Assembly (NCBI GenBank): GCA_029260825.1
Contig: JAJDCM010000154.1
Span: 1-36,838 of the forward strand
DNA from: Planctomycetota bacterium
GTDB taxonomy: Bacteria > Planctomycetota > JACOTG01 > JAJDCM01
Reading direction: 5' to 3'
Length of the DNA stretch: 36,838 nucleotides
The notes beneath the pieces were generated by a model. It had not been told where the DNA came from, searched no databases, and worked only from the letters and a program-made list of their open reading frames with translations. The position numbers and the translations under genes were made by a program. Positions within the stretch are counted from its first letter, which is position 1; each line of letters begins with the position of its first letter. Shown one piece after another: positions 31,408 through 36,838 of this stretch.

Positions 31408-32598
31408 CTACTCACGACGACGCCGCGGTCGTTCCGATGACTCTGGGATTTCCGCAATTTCTACAGTCTTTTCGATCAGCACACCTTTACGCAGGAGGGC
31501 AAGCATCACGCTCTCTCCCACAACGAGACGCCCAACCGCTTCCTGCAAATCAACGACCGTTCGGATTTCCCGTGACCCAGCCCGGATGATCAGATCGTCT
31601 GGCTTCAGGTTGGCACGATCCGCTCCCGTTCCCCGGATCACCTCGGTGATTCGAAGAGCATCCACGGATGAGCCATTCTTCGTGAAGAAACGCAACTGAG
31701 CCGAAGGAACACGTTCCGTGGTCAACTTGATCCCGAGGTACCCATTCGGGAAATAACCTCGATCATAGAGAAAAGGCAACACGGTTTTGGCGGCATCAAT
31801 CGGAATCGCCAGTCCTATATCCAGACGAGGACCGGTAACCGCACTGGCGATCCCTACCACTTCGCCTCGCGAGTTGAGTAGCGGCCCACCACTGTTGCCC
31901 GGTTTGATCTTCGCATCGGTCTGCAAGTACCCACCCACCCCACCCGCATCGCCGCCCGGGTTGCGCTTCAAGCCGGACAGGATTCCCAATCCGATACTTG
32001 TTCCCAGTCCAAAAGTATTCCCGCACGAGAGCACAATCTCCCCCATCCGAAGATCGGATGAAGAGCCAAGGGGAATGACCGGATAGGAACGACGTCCTCC
32101 CGTGAGCTCAAGGAGCGCCAGGTCACTTCTCCTATCCGAGCCAAGGATCTTGGCGTTTACTCTCTCGCCCGAAGCAAGCATGACCTCGACCGCGCTGGCT
32201 CTCTCGATGACATGCGAATTGGTCACCACCAGGCCAGATCTGTGAATGATGAAGCCGGATCCTTCTCCGCTTGTCTCGACCTCCGGGTGCTCCGCGCCAA
32301 GCTCGCCGGATAGTTTCGATCGGGTCGCGATGGCCACCAAAGCAGGAGAGACTCGACTCACAAGATTCGCCATGGAATCGGAAAGATCGGTCAGAGCAAC
32401 GCCGGAAGCCGGACTCGGGGCAACCTCGCTCCACAACTTACCTTCGATTACCAGGTCGGAGCGAGGCGCGGCCGGATCTGCCGGCTCCGCCGAAACGGCT
32501 CGGGAAAACCAGGAGGCCTCCCCTCGGAGAAAGGCTCCGGCAAGAACGAACGAAGAGCTCAAGGTCAACGCCAACAGAAGTCTCATGGATGTTCTCAT
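31408..32598 (-). CDS. HtrA/DegP-like serine protease with PDZ domain
   Basis: 396 residues from the ATG at 32598 (another ATG four codons later). Signal peptide or anchor at about 5-25 (MRLLLALTLSSSFVLAGAF). Trypsin-like domain at about 75-280 with the complete triad: H129 in TNSHV, D159 in SDLALL, S236 in GNSGGP. One PDZ domain at about 285-382 (YLGIKLTTERVP, RANLKPDDLIIRAG, VMLALLRKG) and an Arg-rich tail (PRRRRE). This is the DegS/HtrA layout for extracytoplasmic protein quality control. The closely following toroid gene suggests the protease serves, or is served by, that protein (inference). 208 bases separate it from the S9 peptidase gene upstream. Confidence 0.92.
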   Translation of the reverse strand: MRTSMRLLLALTLSSSFVLAGAFLRGEASWFSRAVSAEPADPAAPRSDLVIEGKLWSEVAPSPASGVALTDLSDSMANLVSRVSPALVAIATRSKLSGELGAEHPEVETSGEGSGFIIHRSGLVVTNSHVIERASAVEVMLASGERVNAKILGSDRRSDLALLELTGGRRSYPVIPLGSSSDLRMGEIVLSCGNTFGLGTSIGLGILSGLKRNPGGDAGGVGGYLQTDAKIKPGNSGGPLLNSRGEVVGIASAVTGPRLDIGLAIPIDAAKTVLPFLYDRGYFPNGYLGIKLTTERVPSAQLRFFTKNGSSVDALRITEVIRGTGADRANLKPDDLIIRAGSREIRTVVDLQEAVGRLVVGESVMLALLRKGVLIEKTVEIAEIPESSERPRRRRE

Positions 32599-32806
32599 GC
32601 GGTCTCTCTGGCCTATTTTGGTTCGGAAGATCATCCTGGCCGGCCCGACGCGTTTGCACACCTCGCACTCCGGCTATCAGTATAGGATATACGGCTCCAA
32701 CCTGGAGAATGCTGGTTCTGCCCTGGAATCGGGCTGAAAACGAAAATATTACGCTCTCAACGGGACGACCCGGTTGTTTCGGGCCAAAGAAAGCCCCGAT
32801 CGCTTA

Positions 32807-35518
32807 TTATTCCTCCTTTGAGTCACCATACAGGCCGTCCCAAGATCGGTTGTCCTTCTTCAGATTCCGGTCAAACCACGCAAGAATCGTCCTCATCCAG
32901 ATGACTCGTTTTTCGTAATCGAGGATCCAGTGGTTCTCTCCCTCGAAGCGAACATACTCCACGTCTCGCCCAAGAACCCGAAGTGCGGTGTACATCTGCT
33001 CGCTTTCCCCTGGCGGGACATTCGTGTCTCCGGTTCCATGCAACAGAAGGAGCGGTGTCGTGATCTTGTCGGCGGCAAAGAGGGGGCTCTGATCGACATA
33101 GACGTCTGGCCGGTTCCACGGATAGCTCTCTGCGGATGCCACTGCACTATAGGCATACCCCCAGAACCCCTCCCCCCAGTAACTCGAAATCGAACTGATC
33201 CCCGCGTGAGAGATTGCTGCCGCGAAGAGATCGGTACGGGTCACCAGCAACATGGTCATGAAGCCACCGTAGGACGCGCCGATGCACCCGACTCGATCGG
33301 GATCAACAAACGAGTGAGCCGACAGGAACTTTCGAGTTCCTTGAATAATCTCATCCGCCACCGTGATTCCCCAGTTGTTCACATGGCGCGCGGAAAACTC
33401 CTGGCCGTATCCGGTCGCCCCACTCGGCTGGAGGACGTACACGACATAGCCGTTTTCAGACCAGAGATTCTTGGGATACCTGCCGCCAAAACTTCGCCCC
33501 ACCGGACTCGTCCCACCGTAGTAGTAAACAATACAAGGATATTTCTTTGACTCATCGAATCCGCGAGGAAAATGAACTCTTCCCTGAATCCTGGTTCCCG
33601 CTGAAGTATTAAAGCTCCAGTCCTTCACCTTTCCGATCTCGACATGCTCGAACTGCTCTTCTCCCGGTTCGAGAATCAGTTGCGAACGCGAACCAGGCTT
33701 GAGGTCAAGAGAATGTACGGTCATGGGCACATTCGATGAAGAACCCGTAAAGACCATCCGAGCGGCGTGTGGGGCCACCGAAATCTGACCGACAACATCA
33801 ACCCCCGTCGAAAGAGGGATGTACTCCTTGGCCTCCACGACGTAACGGAACAATCCAACCCGAGATCCGACCTGAGCCGTAAGATAGATGTGACCATCGG
33901 CTCGACTCCACACCGCATTCTGCACCGAAGGATGAAACGCCTTGCTGATGGCCTCAACCTCGCCACCCCGGGAGATCAGGTAAGCCTGAGTATCATAATC
34001 GTTGGCGATCGATCCGGCGGGAACCGCAACACCCACATCACCAAACGAAGATGGGCCTCCAAGAGCAAGGATCTGGCTGCCGTCGGGTGAATATTGAACG
34101 CGACCAAGCCAGCTTGACACTTTCAGTAGCTCAGGAACCAGGGTCTTCAGATCGAGCTCATAGAGCTCGGTCTTCGAAAACGGGCGAACCTTCGTTCCAG
34201 TGATCGATCGCACGAAGAGAAGCTTGGTTCCGGCCGGATGAATGGATCCAAGGTTGGTCGTAAGCTCTCCGGCAGTAAGCCGACGCCGCGCAAGAGATGC
34301 AACGCTCAGCTGGTAGAGATAGCTCCGATTCCGAAAGCCTCCAAGGCGATCCGGAAGATCCAGCATCCGCTTCACTCCCGCCTTGATCTTCTCCGGCTCC
34401 TCTCCCATCGAGTAAATGATCGACTTGCCGTCGGGAGCCCAGGCATGACTTCCGAGTCGCTCCACATCCGAGAGAAGGGCCCGTACTTCTCCGGTCTTCA
34501 GGTCGGCATGCCACAAGGTCGATTTCTTATCCTCCCGGGTCACGAAGCTAAACTGATGGCTCGTTGGAGCCCACGACACACCAGAAGGAGAAGCACCCCG
34601 ATACGATCGAACGACAGAGCCGTCTGAAAACCGTCGCACCTCCAGCCATCGATCCATGCCTTCGCGCGAAATCGAATGCTCGCTCAGGTTCACCGCAACA
34701 AGCTCCCCGTCCGGTGACAGCGACACGTTCGACACCGCGGTCATGTCCAGAAGGTCATCGACGGTCATTCCGCGTCGCGGAGAGAGATCCGTGAAGAGCT
34801 CATCTTTACCAAGTTCGGTAGATTCGATGGTAGCCGCAAAAGACCAGTCCTTCGGCCCGCCCTCGCCCCTCACCAACTTGACAAGAAGAAGATGCCGGCC
34901 GGAATGGAGCTCCACATCGCCGGAGGCTTCCCCCATTTTCTCGTCCTTGGAGTCTTCCTCTCCGGCCGCTTCACTCCCCTTGCCTCCCTTTTCCTCCCTC
35001 TCTCCCTGATCTGACTTCTTCTTCGTCAGGAGTTCCTCACCAGCCAGCCACGCTTTTGCAAGATGAGATGATGAGACCGTCACCTTGACCTTGCCAAAAC
35101 CGCCGGCTTCCACGAACGCAGCCGCATAGGCCACGGAAAACGAGGAGGACTCTCCAGCCGCTTCCCCTGGGTCGAGCTGAACAAGCCCTTCCGCCGACGG
35201 TTCGATCTCGTGCCACGAGGAAACTGCCCCATCCGGCCAGGTGACCTCCTCACCGCTCATCGGCCAGAGACGATGCCTGGGAACAAGAGTGAGTTCAAGA
35301 TGGTCAGCCGCCTCGAAAGCCCCCTTTTTTCCGTCATGAAACGCTGGCGCCGGGGCAGAAATAGGAGAAAGGAGAAGCCATTTCGAGACGCCGATCGAGT
35401 GGGAGCTGGACTTCTTCTCCTCTTCCGAAAGCAAACGCGCCGAAAAGAAAAGTGGGAGGAGCATCAGACTCGAGAACAGAAGCCAAGAATTGACTCCAAA
35501 CACCTTCACCGTGTTCAT
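32807..35518 (-). CDS. Exported S9-family (prolyl oligopeptidase) peptidase
   Basis: 903 residues from the ATG at 35518-35516; the open frame reaches further up without a signal peptide. N-terminal membrane/signal segment at 11-28 (SWLLFSSLMLLPLFFSA). A jelly-roll-like region at about 70-230 is interrupted by a highly charged Lys/Glu/Gly-rich stretch (165-201). A seven-bladed propeller spans about 245-610 (VSLSPDGELVAVNL, YSPDGSQILALGG). The C-terminal alpha/beta-hydrolase has the catalytic triad S749 (GASYGGF), D831 (GTGDTN) and H863 (GENHW). It is a dipeptidyl aminopeptidase/acylaminoacyl peptidase type that cuts short peptides outside the cytoplasm. It is longer than the usual ~650-700 residues because of the N-terminal addition. 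It is divergent from an M24 peptidase. Confidence 0.9.
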   Translation of the reverse strand: MNTVKVFGVNSWLLFSSLMLLPLFFSARLLSEEEKKSSSHSIGVSKWLLLSPISAPAPAFHDGKKGAFEAADHLELTLVPRHRLWPMSGEEVTWPDGAVSSWHEIEPSAEGLVQLDPGEAAGESSSFSVAYAAAFVEAGGFGKVKVTVSSSHLAKAWLAGEELLTKKKSDQGEREEKGGKGSEAAGEEDSKDEKMGEASGDVELHSGRHLLLVKLVRGEGGPKDWSFAATIESTELGKDELFTDLSPRRGMTVDDLLDMTAVSNVSLSPDGELVAVNLSEHSISREGMDRWLEVRRFSDGSVVRSYRGASPSGVSWAPTSHQFSFVTREDKKSTLWHADLKTGEVRALLSDVERLGSHAWAPDGKSIIYSMGEEPEKIKAGVKRMLDLPDRLGGFRNRSYLYQLSVASLARRRLTAGELTTNLGSIHPAGTKLLFVRSITGTKVRPFSKTELYELDLKTLVPELLKVSSWLGRVQYSPDGSQILALGGPSSFGDVGVAVPAGSIANDYDTQAYLISRGGEVEAISKAFHPSVQNAVWSRADGHIYLTAQVGSRVGLFRYVVEAKEYIPLSTGVDVVGQISVAPHAARMVFTGSSSNVPMTVHSLDLKPGSRSQLILEPGEEQFEHVEIGKVKDWSFNTSAGTRIQGRVHFPRGFDESKKYPCIVYYYGGTSPVGRSFGGRYPKNLWSENGYVVYVLQPSGATGYGQEFSARHVNNWGITVADEIIQGTRKFLSAHSFVDPDRVGCIGASYGGFMTMLLVTRTDLFAAAISHAGISSISSYWGEGFWGYAYSAVASAESYPWNRPDVYVDQSPLFAADKITTPLLLLHGTGDTNVPPGESEQMYTALRVLGRDVEYVRFEGENHWILDYEKRVIWMRTILAWFDRNLKKDNRSWDGLYGDSKEE

Positions 35519-35564
35519 GGGCGTAGAACCTCTAACGGGTAGAAGAATGGGGCAAAGCGTCGGA

Positions 35565-35594
35565 TTGTACCTCAGCATTCGTGCCTGGTATAGT
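35565..35594 (+). promoter_or_regulatory. Candidate promoter of the M24 peptidase gene
   Basis: TTGTAC (35565-35570), 18 bases, TATAGT (35589-35594; 5 of 6 match). The start would be near 35601, about 77 bases before the ATG. Confidence 0.48.
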
Positions 35595-35613
35595 TGGAGC
35601 CGCCCCGAGACAC

Positions 35614-35629
35614 GCCCGCTTTCGCGGGC
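35614..35629 (+). promoter_or_regulatory. Hairpin in the leader of the M24 peptidase gene
   Basis: GCCCGC and GCGGGC enclose a 4-base loop (TTTC; GAAA on the minus strand). It lies between the candidate promoter and the ribosome binding site. It could stabilise the leader or end minus-strand transcripts; no T-run follows on either strand. Confidence 0.35.
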
Positions 35630-35677
35630 CACATTTCGACCCAATCCAAGACAGAGGTGGAACCCAAAGGAGCATCG

Positions 35678-36838
35678 ATGGATCTCGATCAAATACAAGC
35701 CGCTCTTCGAGAGCGCAATCTAGACGGCTGGCTTTTCTGTGACTTTCGAAACCGGGATCACCTGGCAATGAGTATCTTGGGCATGGACCCCGAGAAGTTC
35801 ATCAGTCGACGGTGGTATTTCTTCGTCCCGGCAGAAGGGGAGCCACAGCGTCTTGTTTCCGCCGTGGAACAATATCGTCACGACTTTCTCCCGGGAAAGA
35901 AGAACGTCTATCTTTCCTGGAAGCAGCTCCATCAGTCCCTGAAGGAGATCCTCGGCGAACCAAAGCGCGTCGCCATGCATTACTCTCCTCAAAACAACAT
36001 CCCGTACATCTCCATCACGGATGCCGGAACGGTTGAGCTCGTGAAGAGCTTCGGACACGAAGTCGCCTCAGCCGCTGACTTGATCCAGATCTTCGAAGCC
36101 CTCCTCACCGAGGAGGACTATGGGACCCATGTCGATGCGGGAAAAGTGATCGAGGGCATCAAAGACGAGGCCTACCTGGAGATCGGTCGCTCCATTCGAG
36201 ACGGCCTCAGCCTCACCGAATACGACATCCAGCAGTTCATTGCCCGTCGCTTCAAAGAAGAAGGAATCACCAATCAGGGAGAAGATCCGATCGTCGGCGT
36301 CAACGATCACCCTGCCGACCCCCACTTCGAGCCGACAAAAGAGAATGCCAGGGTCATCAAGAAGGACGATACGATACTCATCGATCTATGGGGCAAGTTT
36401 GACCGGCCCGGAGCGATCGTGTTCGACGTCACCTGGTGCGGATTCGCCGGAAAGAACCCTCCGTCAAAATACGTCGAGATCTTCAACACGGCACGCGATG
36501 CCAGAAAAGCCGCGGTTGAATTCGCCCATAGCAGGTTCTCCCAGGGTAATCCTTGCTACGGCTGGGAGGTCGATGATGCCTGCCGCAAGGTCGTCATCGA
36601 TGCCGGCTACGGAGATTACTTCGTTCATCGAACCGGGCACTCGATCGGAGAAGTCACCCACGGGAACGGGGTCAATATCGACAACCTCGAAACCAAGGAC
36701 GAACGGCAGCTTCTTCCCGGATCTCTCTTTTCCGTCGAACCCGGAATCTACCTTCCCGGAAAGATGGCCGTGCGAAGCGAGATCAACGCCTTCGTCAACC
36801 ATGACCGGGAAGTGGTCGTCACGGGGGGCCAACAGGAA
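35678..36838 (+). CDS. M24-family metallopeptidase (Xaa-Pro dipeptidase/aminopeptidase type), 3' end cut
   Basis: ATG at 35678 with AAAGGAG 5 bases upstream; 387 codons remain open to the window edge, so the gene is partial. An N-terminal creatinase-like domain covers about 1-140 (LDGWLFCDFRNRDHL). The pita-bread catalytic domain covers about 150-387 and all five metal ligands are present: D236 (LIDLWG), D250 (VFDVTW), H321 (RTGHSIG), E354 (VEPGIY) and E368 (SEINAF). No signal peptide, so cytoplasmic. The expected reaction is cleavage of an N-terminal residue before proline. It is divergent from the exported S9 peptidase, 159 bases apart; the two could be linked in peptide use (inference). 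Confidence 0.92.
   Translation, partial: MDLDQIQAALRERNLDGWLFCDFRNRDHLAMSILGMDPEKFISRRWYFFVPAEGEPQRLVSAVEQYRHDFLPGKKNVYLSWKQLHQSLKEILGEPKRVAMHYSPQNNIPYISITDAGTVELVKSFGHEVASAADLIQIFEALLTEEDYGTHVDAGKVIEGIKDEAYLEIGRSIRDGLSLTEYDIQQFIARRFKEEGITNQGEDPIVGVNDHPADPHFEPTKENARVIKKDDTILIDLWGKFDRPGAIVFDVTWCGFAGKNPPSKYVEIFNTARDARKAAVEFAHSRFSQGNPCYGWEVDDACRKVVIDAGYGDYFVHRTGHSIGEVTHGNGVNIDNLETKDERQLLPGSLFSVEPGIYLPGKMAVRSEINAFVNHDREVVVTGGQQE

Overview
The window looks like chromosomal DNA of a planctomycete-like or related environmental bacterium. This rests on a moderately high G+C content, a Hanks-type Ser/Thr kinase of the GRGGMGVVYRARD type, several large exported proteins (FG-GAP propeller, LVIVD-type propeller, DUF11-like Cys-rich protein), two exported squalene-cyclase-like alpha/alpha-toroid proteins, and long Shine-Dalgarno (SD) motifs such as AGGAGG. 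No rRNA, tRNA, transposase or phage gene was seen, so the taxonomic guess rests on gene content only.

Layout. Positions 1-875 (minus) hold a small operon reading toward the left edge. It encodes a 41-residue peptide with a strong ribosome binding site and a YxxPx(V/L) motif, then three hairpins, a PqqD-family protein, and the N-terminal part of an HprK-related kinase that is cut by the edge. This resembles a ribosomally made, post-translationally modified peptide (RiPP) module and is not complete in the window. Positions 1175-3810 hold a class I methyltransferase, a MazG-like pyrophosphohydrolase and an exported toroid protein. A large exported LVIVD-type beta-propeller protein (3836-6649, minus) is divergent from a POT-family peptide/proton symporter (7064-8539), which is followed by a strong terminator and a PGPGW membrane protein.

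Positions 9064-17355 (minus) form a two-gene signalling unit. A hybrid histidine kinase (PAS-GAF-PAS-HisKA-HATPase-REC) lies 57 bases upstream of a 1912-residue fusion of Ser/Thr kinase, STAND/AAA-like ATPase, helical repeats and two tandem family-5 peptide-binding (SBP_bac_5) domains. Positions 17562-21372 (minus) form an operon of two paralogous SPFH/band-7 membrane proteins, the genes coupled or nearly so, and a YdbC-family (DUF4937) protein. A GlcG/HbpS-like protein with a clear terminator follows at 21677-22096.

Positions 22395-32598 are mostly for the cell envelope: a 1171-residue Cys-rich exported protein with a near-consensus promoter, an FG-GAP propeller protein, an exported fibronectin-III protein, and an HtrA-like protease closely upstream of a second toroid protein. 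Between the convergent 3' ends at 25910 and 26417 lies a tandem pair of ~238-base elements with dyad symmetry and a 101-base stretch identical in both copies. The window ends with an exported S9 peptidase (minus) and a divergent M24 (Xaa-Pro type) peptidase that runs off the right edge.

The strongest candidates for something undescribed are the peptide/PqqD/HprK module, the kinase-ATPase-double-SBP fusion, and the tandem palindromic element.
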